From Oerskovia paurometabola (GTDB lineage Bacteria > Actinomycetota > Actinomycetes > Actinomycetales > Cellulomonadaceae), in contig NZ_JAFBBV010000001.1 of assembly GCF_016907365.1 (NCBI RefSeq), positions 1,426,001-1,490,000 on the forward strand: 64,000 nt of DNA. Direction: 5' to 3'. The position numbers and the translations under genes are program-made. Under the pieces are notes generated by a model, which saw only the letters and a program-made list of their open reading frames with translations, did not search any database and was not told where the DNA came from. Position 1 is the stretch's first letter. Every line of letters starts with the position of its first letter. This document shows, piece by piece, positions 24,323-32,169 of the stretch.

Positions 24323-24328
24323 TCGAGG

Positions 24329-25126
24329 ATGGACGCCCTGGCCTCGATCGCGCGCGACTCGGCTCTCTTCCTCGACGCGGTGCGCGCCGCGCCGCCAGGG
24401 GCGCGGGTCCCGGCCTGCCCGGAGTGGGGCGCCGCGGACCTGACGTACCACCTGGCCGAGGTGCAGTCCTTCTGGAGCGCCGTCGTCGGGCCTGCGGCGG
24501 GCGAGGGCCTCGACGCCGACGACGTCGCTCCCCTCGCGCGTCCGGCGCACGACGCGGCGCTGCCCGACCTCGCCGCGACCGCCACCGCGCGCCTGCTCGC
24601 GGCCCTCACGGGCCGCGACCCGTCCGAGCCGTGCTGGTCCTGGCACGACGCGGGGCGCACCGTGGGGTGGGTGTCCCGGCGCCAGGCCCACGAGGCCCTC
24701 GTGCACCGGGTCGACGCCGAGCAGACCGCAGGACGCGACGTCACGAGCGCCGACCCGCAGGTCGCGGCCGACGGGGTCGACGAGGTCCTGCGCGTCCTGG
24801 TCGACGGGATCCCCGCCTGGGGGACGTTCACGCCCGACGGGAGCACGGTCTCGGTCGCGGTCGACGGGCCGGGGGAGACGCCGCGGTCGTGGGAGCTCGC
24901 GTTCGGGCGGCTCACGGGGGTCGGCCCCGAGTCGGGCACGGCGTACGACCTCGACTCGGCGCAGCTCGTGGACCTGCCCGGGTCCACGACGGCCCAGGTC
25001 TCGGGCCCGGCGTGGGCGCTGGACCTGTGGCTGTGGGGCCGGGCCGACCGGCAGGGGCTGACGGTCCACGGCGACCCCGCGCTCGTGGACCGGCTGCGCG
25101 CCGTCGCGAACGAGGGGATGCAGTAG
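24329..25126 (+). CDS. Mycothiol-dependent maleylpyruvate isomerase-fold protein
   Basis: Protein of 265 residues of the DinB-like/MDMPI family widespread in Actinobacteria. The N-terminal four-helix part (about 1-150) has the typical CPEWGAADLTYHLAEV near residue 30 and WVSRRQAHEALVHRVDAE near 115. In metal-binding members, His residues in these two helices (here His40, His122 and His126 approximately) bind the metal. The C-terminal MDMPI_C-like domain ends LWLWGRADRQGLTVHGD. Members use mycothiol as cofactor or act in thiol transfer; the actual reaction here is unknown. It is monocistronic, leaderless and divergent from mrp. Confidence 0.85.
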   Translation: MDALASIARDSALFLDAVRAAPPGARVPACPEWGAADLTYHLAEVQSFWSAVVGPAAGEGLDADDVAPLARPAHDAALPDLAATATARLLAALTGRDPSEPCWSWHDAGRTVGWVSRRQAHEALVHRVDAEQTAGRDVTSADPQVAADGVDEVLRVLVDGIPAWGTFTPDGSTVSVAVDGPGETPRSWELAFGRLTGVGPESGTAYDLDSAQLVDLPGSTTAQVSGPAWALDLWLWGRADRQGLTVHGDPALVDRLRAVANEGMQ

Positions 25127-25190
25127 CCACCGCCTGACCGCGCGAGGCCCTGGAGCGGGCCCGGACCGCCCCGGACCGCTCGGACCCGCC

Positions 25191-25853
25191 CTACTGCTCG
25201 GTCGTGGCGTCCGGCCCGCGGCGTCCCGTGGTCGCGCGGCGCCCGTCGCGGTTCGCGCCGCGGCCGGACGTCGAACGTGGTAGCGGGGAGTCGAGCCCGC
25301 CCCGGCCGGACGTGCCCGTCGAGCCCGCAGAGCCTGTCGTCGAGCGGCCGACGTCGGCGGCCTCCGCGGCGCGCTCCGACTCCTTCTCGTCGAGCTCCTC
25401 GAGCAGGTTGCGGATCTCGGAGCGCACGAAGTCACGTGTCGCGACCTCGTTGAGCGCGATGCGCAGCGCGGCCATCTCCCGCGCGAGGTACTCGGTGTCG
25501 GCGAGGTTGCGCTCGCCGCGCTGGCGGTCCTGCTCTGCGCTCACGCGGTCGCGGTCCGTCTGGCGGTTCTGCGCCAGCAGGATGAGGGGGGCCGAGTACG
25601 ACGCCTGGAGCGAGAGCATGAGCGTCAGGGCCGTGAAGCCCAGGGCCGCGGAGTCGAAGCGCAGCGACTCGGGTCCCCACGTGTTGAAGCCCAGCCACAG
25701 GAGGCAGAACACGGTCATGTAGAGCAGGAACCGCGGGGTGCCCATGAACCGGGCGATGCCCTCGGAGATCTTGCCGAACGCGTCCTGCTCGACGCGGACG
25801 CGCGGCAGGAGGGTGCGGCGCGCGGCCTTGGGCGTGTCGAGGCGCTCAGCCAC
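25191..25853 (-). CDS. DUF1003 membrane protein
   Basis: Membrane protein of 220 residues. A cytoplasmic N-terminus (FGKISEGIARFMGTPRFL) precedes two helices (about 41-60 and 68-92), with the family segment between them (ALMLSLQASYSAPLILLAQNRQ). A charged helical tail (about 100-165) and a low-complexity Gly/Ser/Arg-rich end follow. The GTG start has GAGGAGG just upstream and lies inside the end of the MgtE-N/CBS gene (8-bp overlap). The pair is coupled and commonly adjacent in Actinobacteria. Function is unknown; a role in the same ion-related process as its neighbour is inferred from context only. Confidence 0.87.
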   Translation of the reverse strand: MAERLDTPKAARRTLLPRVRVEQDAFGKISEGIARFMGTPRFLLYMTVFCLLWLGFNTWGPESLRFDSAALGFTALTLMLSLQASYSAPLILLAQNRQTDRDRVSAEQDRQRGERNLADTEYLAREMAALRIALNEVATRDFVRSEIRNLLEELDEKESERAAEAADVGRSTTGSAGSTGTSGRGGLDSPLPRSTSGRGANRDGRRATTGRRGPDATTEQ

Positions 25854-27168
25854 GGAGACCTCCTCGGCGGATCGGGAAGGCGGAGGACGCGGGAGTCTGC
25901 GTGCCGAGGCTCGTCTCGTCCGCGTCGTCGTCCGTCTCGCGCCAGTCGTCGGGCAGCATGTGGTCGAGCACGTCGTCGACGCTGATGGCGCCCAGCAGGC
26001 GCTTCTCGTCGTCGAGAACGGGCAGGGCCAGCAGGTCGTACGCCGCGAGCAGGCGCGTGACGCGCCCGAGCGGCGCGTCGGGGCGCACCCACTCGATGTC
26101 GGAGTCGAGCACCGACCCGACCGACACGTGCGGGGGCTCGCGCAGGAGCTTCTGGAAGTGCACGACGCCCAGGAAGCGCCCGGTGGGCGTCTCGAGCGGG
26201 GGGCGCACGACGAACACGAGCGCGGCGAGCGCGGGCGGCAGGTCCTGCCGGCGGATCTGCGCGAGGGCCGTGGCGATCGTGGTCTCGGGTCCGAGGACCA
26301 CGGGCTCGGTCGTCATGAGACCGCCCGCGGTGTCCTCGTCGTACGCGAGGAGCCGGCGCACGTCGCGCGCCTCCTCGGGCTCCATGAGCTCGAGGAGCTC
26401 GGCCGCCTGCTCCTGGGGGAGCTCGTGCAGGAGGTCGGCGGCGTCGTCGGGCTGCATGGCCTCCAGGACGTCGGCCGCACGGTCGGTGTCGAGGCCCGAG
26501 AGGATCGCGACCTGGTCGTCCTCGGGGAGCTCCTCGAGGACGTCGGCGAGGCGCTCGTTGTCGAGGGCCGTGGCGACCTCGAGGCGGCGCGTGTCGCCGA
26601 GGTCGTGCAGGACGTCGGCGAGGTCGGCGGGCTTGAGGTCGTCGTAGGCCGCGAGCAGGCGGGCGGCGCCCTGGGTCTCGGGCGTCCCGGCGAGGCCTGT
26701 GACCGCGCCGATCTCGACGACGAACGCGTCGCCGCGCCGCCGGATCCCCAGCGCGTTGGGGGTCGTGTGACGGCGCACGAAGAGCTGGTTGACGAGCCAG
26801 TCGCCCGTGCGCTGCTTCTCGATCGAGAGGTCCTCGACGGTCGCGGACCCCGAGCCGTCGACGAACTGCACGGTCCGGTCGAGCAGCTCGCTCACCGCGA
26901 GGGTCTCCATGGCGCGCTGCTCGAAGCGGCGCATGTTGACCAGGCCGGTGCTGATGACCTGTCCCGCGTCGATGCTCGTGACGCGGGTCAGGGGCAGGAA
27001 GACGCGTCGTCGACCGGGCACCTCGACCACGAGGCCGACGGCGCGCGGGGCCCCCTTGGGGCGGAGGAGGACGACGACGTCACGCACGCGTCCGACCTGG
27101 TCACCGAGGGGGTCGAACACCGCCGTACCGGCCAGGCGCGCGACGAAGACGCGGGTAGTTGCACTCAC
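25846..27168 (-). CDS. MgtE N-domain / CBS-pair protein without channel domain
   Basis: Cytosolic protein of 440 residues. A PRC-barrel-like N-terminus (about 1-100, VFDPLGDQVGRVRDVVVLL) is followed by a second barrel-like segment (about 100-165). The superhelical MgtE_N domain (about 170-290, repeated LADVLEELPEDD and AADLLHELPQEQ units) and two CBS domains (about 290-415) complete it. In MgtE magnesium channels these parts sense Mg and gate a membrane domain; here the five-helix channel is missing and the protein ends after the CBS pair with an acidic tail. It may sense Mg or nucleotides for a partner. The GTG start is leaderless, with -10-like TAGTCT 6 nt upstream. Confidence 0.87.
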   Translation of the reverse strand: MSATTRVFVARLAGTAVFDPLGDQVGRVRDVVVLLRPKGAPRAVGLVVEVPGRRRVFLPLTRVTSIDAGQVISTGLVNMRRFEQRAMETLAVSELLDRTVQFVDGSGSATVEDLSIEKQRTGDWLVNQLFVRRHTTPNALGIRRRGDAFVVEIGAVTGLAGTPETQGAARLLAAYDDLKPADLADVLHDLGDTRRLEVATALDNERLADVLEELPEDDQVAILSGLDTDRAADVLEAMQPDDAADLLHELPQEQAAELLELMEPEEARDVRRLLAYDEDTAGGLMTTEPVVLGPETTIATALAQIRRQDLPPALAALVFVVRPPLETPTGRFLGVVHFQKLLREPPHVSVGSVLDSDIEWVRPDAPLGRVTRLLAAYDLLALPVLDDEKRLLGAISVDDVLDHMLPDDWRETDDDADETSLGTQTPASSAFPIRRGGLRG

Positions 27169-27174
27169 GTCGCA

Positions 27175-27180
27175 AGACTA
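27175..27180 (-). promoter_or_regulatory. -10-like hexamer of the MgtE-N/CBS gene
   Basis: TAGTCT on the minus strand lies exactly 6 nt before GTG 27168, with no SD. Confidence 0.6.
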
Positions 27181-27312
27181 CGCACCGCGCGGTGCGGTGG
27201 CGCCTCGACGGTCCGGCGACCTGGAGGAGAGGAGGTGCCGACCCTGTGCCGACCGTGTGCCGAGCGGCCCGGGCGGTGGCAGCGTGCTGGACGCCCGCCA
27301 CGATGTCTGCTT

Positions 27313-27348
27313 GAATCTGACAGGAACGGACCTCAATCCGTCAGAATC
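27313..27348 (+). promoter_or_regulatory. Possible operator of the amino-sugar operon
   Basis: GAATCTGAC (27313-27321) and GTCAGAATC (27340-27348) form an inverted repeat matching at 8 of 9 positions. It lies about 70 bp before the regulator start in a locally AT-richer stretch. Confidence 0.5.
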
Positions 27349-27419
27349 AGTCACGCGGGTTCATCAGGTGGTCCGGCTCGCAGCGCAGGCGCCGCAGCCC
27401 CCGAGGCAGGGAGAGACGC

Positions 27420-28319
27420 ATGGCACGCCACGAAGACCCGACCGTCGGCGACGCACCAGGCGGGCTCAGCAAGTCCGTCAGGTGGGAACGCATGCTCGCG
27501 CTGCTCGCCGACCGGCAGCGGCTGTCCGTGACCGAGGTGTCCGAGCAGTTCGGCATCTCCGAGTCGACGGTGCGCCGCGACTTCGACCAGATGGCCGACC
27601 GGCGCCTCGCGCACCGCACCCACGGCGGGGTGGTCGCGGCGTCCGTCGCCTACGGCCTGCCCGGTCGCTACGGCCAGCAGGTCGACGACCGCCAGCTCGT
27701 GGCCGAGGCCGCCGCGCGGCTCGTCGCGCAGCGCCACACCGGCCAGCCCGTCGTCGGCTTCAACGGCGGGCGCACCACGACGCTCGTCGCGAAGATGCTC
27801 GGCGAGATCTCCGACCAGGCCTCCGAGCAGGCGGCTCGGCACGGCGAGCACGTCTACACGGTCGTCACGAGCGCGCTCAACATCGCGACCGACCTCGTCC
27901 TGCGCCCCCAGGTGCGGACCGTGTGCCTGGGCGGGACCGCACGCGCGCAGTCCTACGAGCTCACCGGACCTCTCGCCGTGACGATGGCCCGGAGCCTGTG
28001 GCTCGACGTGCTCGTCGTCGGGATGGTCGGCATCGACGAGCACGCCGGGCTCACGTGCGCCGACCCCGACGAGGCCGGTGTCACGACCGCCCTGGTCGAG
28101 CACTCGCGCGCCGTGGTCGCCGTCGGGACCTCGGACAAGCTCGGGGTCCGCTCGTTCGCGCAGATCTGCGACCTGTCCGCCGTCACCACGCTCGTCACCG
28201 ACGCGGGCGCGACCGAGGAGCAGCTCGCCCCCCTGCGGGACGCAGGGGTCGAGGTCGTCGTCGTCCCGACGGCACCTCCCGCCCCTCCCGGCGTCCCGTC
28301 CACGACGTCCGCACCATGA
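27420..28319 (+). CDS. DeoR-family regulator (AgaR-like)
   Basis: Regulator of 299 residues. The N-terminal HTH (about 32-60, VSEQFGISESTVRRDFDQM) with the THGGVV motif is followed by a DeoR C-terminal sensor domain (about 75-265) containing GFNGGRTTTLVAKML and VVGMVGIDEHAGLTC. The Pro-rich tail is short. It heads a five-gene operon for phosphorylated amino-sugar metabolism, so an AgaR-type role with a GalNAc/tagatose phosphate effector is likely. The ATG has GGGAGAG upstream. The sensor domain is diverged from the galactose-operon DeoR protein at 12652-13506, so the two should see different ligands. Confidence 0.86.
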   Translation: MARHEDPTVGDAPGGLSKSVRWERMLALLADRQRLSVTEVSEQFGISESTVRRDFDQMADRRLAHRTHGGVVAASVAYGLPGRYGQQVDDRQLVAEAAARLVAQRHTGQPVVGFNGGRTTTLVAKMLGEISDQASEQAARHGEHVYTVVTSALNIATDLVLRPQVRTVCLGGTARAQSYELTGPLAVTMARSLWLDVLVVGMVGIDEHAGLTCADPDEAGVTTALVEHSRAVVAVGTSDKLGVRSFAQICDLSAVTTLVTDAGATEEQLAPLRDAGVEVVVVPTAPPAPPGVPSTTSAP

Positions 28320-28378
28320 CGGACTCCGGGCGTGCGCGGTCCGCGCACCCGGTGGCCCCACCAGAAGGGTTCGACACC

Positions 28379-29275
28379 ATGAGCACCTCCCACGTCAGCA
28401 CCGAGATCGCGAGCCAGCCCGAGGTCTGGCGCGAGGCGGCACGCCTCGCGGCCGAGCGCGCGGCGGTCCTCCCGCAGCCGGGCGAGCGCGTCGCGATCGT
28501 CGGCTGCGGCACGTCCTGGTTCGTCGCGCAGGCCTACGCGGCCCGCCGCGAGGAGCTGGGCCAGGGCGTCACCGACGCGTTCGCGGGCAGCGAGTACCCG
28601 GTGGGCCGCGACTACGACCGGGTCGTGGCGATCACGCGCTCCGGGACCACGACCGAGATCCTGCACCTCCTCGACGTGCTCGGCGGCAGGCAGCGCACCC
28701 TGGCGATCGTGGGTGACCCGACCTCGCCCGGTGCGGGCGCCGCGGACGACGTGGTCGTGATGCCCTTCGCCGACGAGCAGTCCGTGGTCCAGACCCGGTT
28801 CGCGACGGCCGCGCTCACGCTCCTGCGTGCCGGACTCGGCGACGACGTCGAGGCGCTCGCGGCAGCGGCCGAGGACGTCGTGGGATGGCAGGTCCCCGAG
28901 GAGGTCCTGGACCGCACCCAGTTCACGTTCCTGGGGCGCGGCATGGCCGTGGGGCTCGCGAACGAGGCGGGGCTCAAGATGCGCGAGGCGTCGCTCGCCT
29001 GGGCCGAGGCGTACCCGGCCATGGACTACCGCCACGGTCCCATCAGCATCTCGGACGAGACGAGCGCGGTCATCCTGCTCGGCGCCGAGGTCCCGGGGCT
29101 GGTCGAGGACGTCGAGCGCACGGGAGCCCTCGTGGTCCGCTTCGACGAGGACGCTCAGCTCACGCTCGTGCGCTGCCAGCTCCTCGCGGTCGCGAACGCC
29201 GAGCGCAAGGGCCTGGACCCCGACGCCCCGCGCCACCTGACGCGCTCGATCATCCTGGAGGACGTCGCATCATGA
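28379..29275 (+). CDS. SIS-domain sugar isomerase/deaminase (AgaS-like)
   Basis: Cytosolic protein of 298 residues with two SIS domains (about 25-150 and 170-290). Phosphosugar-binding motifs are IVGCGTSWFVAQ and AITRSGTTTEIL. The second half has FLGRGMAVGLANEAGLKMRE and the acidic/His segment YRHGPISI, as in the isomerase half of GlmS and in AgaS. Unlike GlmS it has no glutaminase domain. In the Aga pathway AgaS converts galactosamine 6-phosphate to tagatose 6-phosphate and ammonia. The downstream kinase and aldolase use exactly those products, which supports this reading. The stop overlaps the ROK kinase start by 4 bp. Confidence 0.85.
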   Translation: MSTSHVSTEIASQPEVWREAARLAAERAAVLPQPGERVAIVGCGTSWFVAQAYAARREELGQGVTDAFAGSEYPVGRDYDRVVAITRSGTTTEILHLLDVLGGRQRTLAIVGDPTSPGAGAADDVVVMPFADEQSVVQTRFATAALTLLRAGLGDDVEALAAAAEDVVGWQVPEEVLDRTQFTFLGRGMAVGLANEAGLKMREASLAWAEAYPAMDYRHGPISISDETSAVILLGAEVPGLVEDVERTGALVVRFDEDAQLTLVRCQLLAVANAERKGLDPDAPRHLTRSIILEDVAS

Positions 29276-30291
29276 GGCCCGGGGAGGAGCAGCCCGCCTT
29301 CCCCGCCGCCCCGGAGCCCGCGGCGGGGACGGCGGGGCTCCGTCCGGCGGTGATCGCGCTCGACGTCGGCGGGACGGACATCAAGTCGGCGCTGGTCGCG
29401 CGCGGTGCGAGCCCGGGCGAACCTGACGAGATCCTCCTCGAGCGCGTGGCACCCACGCGTGCCGCGCAGGGGCCCGAGGCCTCGGTCGCCGCGGTCCTGG
29501 CGGCGGTCGAGGCGCTGCGTGCCGAGGTCCCGGCGGGCTACCACGTGCGGGGCGTGGGCCTCGCGGTGCCCGGCGTCGTCGACGAGGACGCCGGCGTCGT
29601 GCTGAACGCGGAGAACCTCGACTGGGTGGACCTGCCGCTGCGGCAGGTCGTCGCGGACGCGACGGGACTGCCCGTGGGGTTCGGCCACGACGTGCGTGCG
29701 GGCGGCCTCGCGGAGGCCCGTCTCGGCGCGGGCCGCGGCGAGCCCGACCACGCGTACGTGTCGGTCGGTACGGGCATCGCCGCGGCGATCGTGCTGCGCG
29801 GCGAGGTCTACGCCGGGCGCGGCTTCGCGGGCGAGCTGGGCCACGGGGGAGTGCGCGGCGGGACGCCGTGCCCCTGCGGCGGCAGCGGGTGCGCCGAGAC
29901 CTACGCGTCGGCCGCGGGCATGGCGCGCAGCTACCGGGAGCGCACGGGCGCCTCTGCTCTCGAGGTGCCCGGCTCGGCCGAGGTCCTGGCCCGGGCGACG
30001 GCGGGCGACGCCGTGGCCCGCGAGGTGTGGGACCGCGCGGTCGACCGGCTCGGCGAGCTCGTCGCCGCGATGGTCCGCGTCCTGGCCCTCCCGGTCGTCG
30101 TGGTCGGCGGTGGGCTCGTGCGCGCGGGCGACGACCTCATGGTCCCCCTCGACGCCGCGGTGCGGTCCTACCTGACCATCCACCCGGCCCCGCGACTGGT
30201 CCCGGCCGTGCTGGGCTCGGCCGCCGGCACGTACGGCGCGACGGTCCTCGCGTGGGACGCGGTGGCCACGAACGACCTGGAGCCGATGTGA
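29272..30291 (+). CDS. ROK-family sugar kinase (probable GalNAc/amino-sugar kinase)
   Basis: Kinase of 339 residues of the ROK family. The N-terminal phosphate loop IALDVGGTDIK (about 28-38) and VGTGIAAAIVL are followed by the ROK zinc signature GTPCPCGGSGCAE (about 200) with CxCGxxGCxE spacing intact. The preceding GELGHGG supplies the metal-binding His. An N-terminal Pro/Ala/Glu extension of about 25 residues is unusual. Known GalNAc kinases (AgaK) of some bacteria are ROK proteins, and the operon context favours that over glucokinase. ATGA overlap with the SIS gene and GTGA overlap with the next gene show tight coupling. Confidence 0.87.
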   Translation: MRPGEEQPAFPAAPEPAAGTAGLRPAVIALDVGGTDIKSALVARGASPGEPDEILLERVAPTRAAQGPEASVAAVLAAVEALRAEVPAGYHVRGVGLAVPGVVDEDAGVVLNAENLDWVDLPLRQVVADATGLPVGFGHDVRAGGLAEARLGAGRGEPDHAYVSVGTGIAAAIVLRGEVYAGRGFAGELGHGGVRGGTPCPCGGSGCAETYASAAGMARSYRERTGASALEVPGSAEVLARATAGDAVAREVWDRAVDRLGELVAAMVRVLALPVVVVGGGLVRAGDDLMVPLDAAVRSYLTIHPAPRLVPAVLGSAAGTYGATVLAWDAVATNDLEPM

Positions 30292-31265
30292 GCGGCGACC
30301 AGCAGGTCCGGGTCCTGTGCCTCACACCGAACCCGGCCTGGGACGTGACCTACGGCGTCGACCGCCTGGACCCGGGCGAGGCGCTGCGCGTCCGTTCGGT
30401 CGCGGCCCGTGCGGGCGGCAAGGGCGTCAACGTCGCCCGCGTCGTGCGGGCGCTGGGCGGCGACTCGGTCGCGGTCGCCCCCGTGGGCGGGCTCCTCGGG
30501 CCTGCGTTCGCGGCGGACCTCGAGGCCGCGGGACAGCCCGCGTCGCTCGTGCCCGTCGCGGGGGCGCTGCGGCAGGCGGTCGCGGTGGTCCCGGAGCACG
30601 CGGGGCCCGACGACGGCGGTCACCCCACGGTGCTCAACGAACCCGGGGCGCCGCTCACCGCGCAGGAGTGGGCGCTGTTCGTGCGCACCGCGGTCGGGCT
30701 CGTGGGGGACGGGACGGTCGTCACGATCTCCGGCTCGCTGCCCGCGGGCACGACGCAGGACAGGTTCACCGACCTGGTGCGGTCGCTGCGCGCGGCCGGC
30801 TGCCCGGTCCACGTGGACGCCTCGGGACCGGGCCTGCTGTGGGCCGCACGGGCGGGCGCCGACCTCCTCAAGCCCAACCGGGCCGAGCTCGCGGAGGCGA
30901 CCGGTGAGACCGGCCTCGCCGAGGGCGTGGCCGCGCTGCAAGGGCTGGGGGCGCGCGACGTCGTCGTGACCGACGGCGAGAAGGGCCTCGCGGCGTTCGA
31001 GCCCGGGTCCACGACCCCGGCGGCCCGCGCACGGCTCGACGTCCCCGTGCAGGGCAACCCGACGGGCGCGGGCGACGCGGCCATGGCGGCGCTCGCGGTG
31101 AGCGCCGGGAGGCCCTGGGCCGAGCGACTGGCCCTGACCGTCGCCACGTCGGCCGCAGCCGTGCTGCAGCCGGTCGCGGGCGAGGTCGACCCCCAGGACG
31201 TGCGCCGCCTCGGCGCGCGCGTCCTCGCCGAGAACCTGATCGACACCAGAACCACGGAGGACTGA
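30288..31265 (+). CDS. PfkB-family kinase (tagatose-6-phosphate / 1-phosphofructokinase type)
   Basis: Kinase of 325 residues. The substrate-binding N-terminus is LTPNPAWDVTYGVDRLDPGE, followed by AGGKGVNVARV, ISGSLPAG, LLKPNRAELAE and VTDGEKG. The PfkB signature 2 is altered to GNPTGAGDAAMAAL; Asp of GAGD is the catalytic base. This subgroup phosphorylates fructose 1-phosphate or tagatose 6-phosphate. Between an AgaS-like isomerase and a class II aldolase the tagatose 6-phosphate role is most likely. It starts with a GTG that overlaps the ROK kinase stop. Confidence 0.87.
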   Translation: MSGDQQVRVLCLTPNPAWDVTYGVDRLDPGEALRVRSVAARAGGKGVNVARVVRALGGDSVAVAPVGGLLGPAFAADLEAAGQPASLVPVAGALRQAVAVVPEHAGPDDGGHPTVLNEPGAPLTAQEWALFVRTAVGLVGDGTVVTISGSLPAGTTQDRFTDLVRSLRAAGCPVHVDASGPGLLWAARAGADLLKPNRAELAEATGETGLAEGVAALQGLGARDVVVTDGEKGLAAFEPGSTTPAARARLDVPVQGNPTGAGDAAMAALAVSAGRPWAERLALTVATSAAAVLQPVAGEVDPQDVRRLGARVLAENLIDTRTTED

Positions 31266-32102
31266 ATGCCGCTCGTCACCGCCCACCAGCTCGTCGACCG
31301 GGCCCGCGCCGAGAGCCGCGGGGTCGGAGCCTTCAACGTGATCCAGGTCGAGCACGCCGAGGCCTTCGTCGCCGCGGCCGCCCGCGCGGGCACGGGCGTC
31401 GTCCTGCAGATCAGCCAGAACGCCGCGAAGTACCACGGCGGACTCGAGCCGATCGCCCTCGCGACGCTCGCGATCGCCCGCGCGTCGAGCGCACCCGTCG
31501 TGGTCCACCTGGACCACGCCGAGGACCGTGCCCTCGTGAGCGAGGCCGTCCGTCTGGGGTTCACCTCGGTCATGTACGACGGGTCCGCGCTCGACTACGA
31601 GCAGAACGTCGAGGCCACGGCCGACGTCGTGCGCGAGGCGCACGCCCGCGGGGTCTTCGTCGAGGCCGAGCTCGGGAAGGTCGGGGGCAAGGACGGCGTG
31701 CACGCCCCCGGGGTGCGCACCGATCCTGCGGAGGCCGTCGCGTTCGTCGCGGCGACCGGGGTCGACGCGCTCGCGGTCGCGGTCGGCTCGTCGCACGCCA
31801 TGACGGACCGGACGGCGTCGCTCGACTTCGAGCGGATCGCCGAGCTGCGCGCCGCCGTCCCCGTCCCCCTGGTGCTGCACGGCTCGTCGGGGGTCGCCGA
31901 CCACGACCTGACGCGCGCGGTCAAGGAGGGCATGACGAAGATCAACGTCTCGACGCACCTCAACAACACGCTCACGCGGGCGCTGCGGGCCTACCTCGAC
32001 GAGCACCCGACCGTCGTCGACCCCCGCAAGTACCTGGGTGCGGGCCGCGACGCGATGCGGGACGAGGTCGTACGCCTGCTGGCCGTGCTCGACGCGGTCT
32101 GA
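31266..32102 (+). CDS. Class II aldolase (tagatose-1,6-bisphosphate type)
   Basis: Zinc-dependent aldolase of 278 residues. Metal and catalytic motifs are HLDHAED (Asp base and first His), AELGKVGGKDG and VLHGSSGV, with a final INVSTHLNN phosphate-binding segment. Length and motifs match the GatY/KbaY/FBA class. It would split tagatose 1,6-bisphosphate into dihydroxyacetone phosphate and glyceraldehyde 3-phosphate, the last step of GalNAc/galactosamine breakdown. The ATG follows the PfkB stop without a gap and uses a GGAGG inside that gene. The operon probably ends here; no hairpin is seen before the next gene. Confidence 0.9.
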   Translation: MPLVTAHQLVDRARAESRGVGAFNVIQVEHAEAFVAAAARAGTGVVLQISQNAAKYHGGLEPIALATLAIARASSAPVVVHLDHAEDRALVSEAVRLGFTSVMYDGSALDYEQNVEATADVVREAHARGVFVEAELGKVGGKDGVHAPGVRTDPAEAVAFVAATGVDALAVAVGSSHAMTDRTASLDFERIAELRAAVPVPLVLHGSSGVADHDLTRAVKEGMTKINVSTHLNNTLTRALRAYLDEHPTVVDPRKYLGAGRDAMRDEVVRLLAVLDAV

Positions 32103-32157
32103 GCACTCCGGCCGTCCCCCCAGAGCGAACCCCCTCGCCTCACGCCCACATGTACGG

Positions 32158-32163
32158 GAGACT
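32158..32163 (+). promoter_or_regulatory. -10-like hexamer of the stress-type membrane protein gene
   Basis: GAGACT lies 6 nt before ATG 32170, with no SD. It is a weaker match to the hexamer than most in this window. Confidence 0.4.
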
Positions 32164-32169
32164 GGGCAG

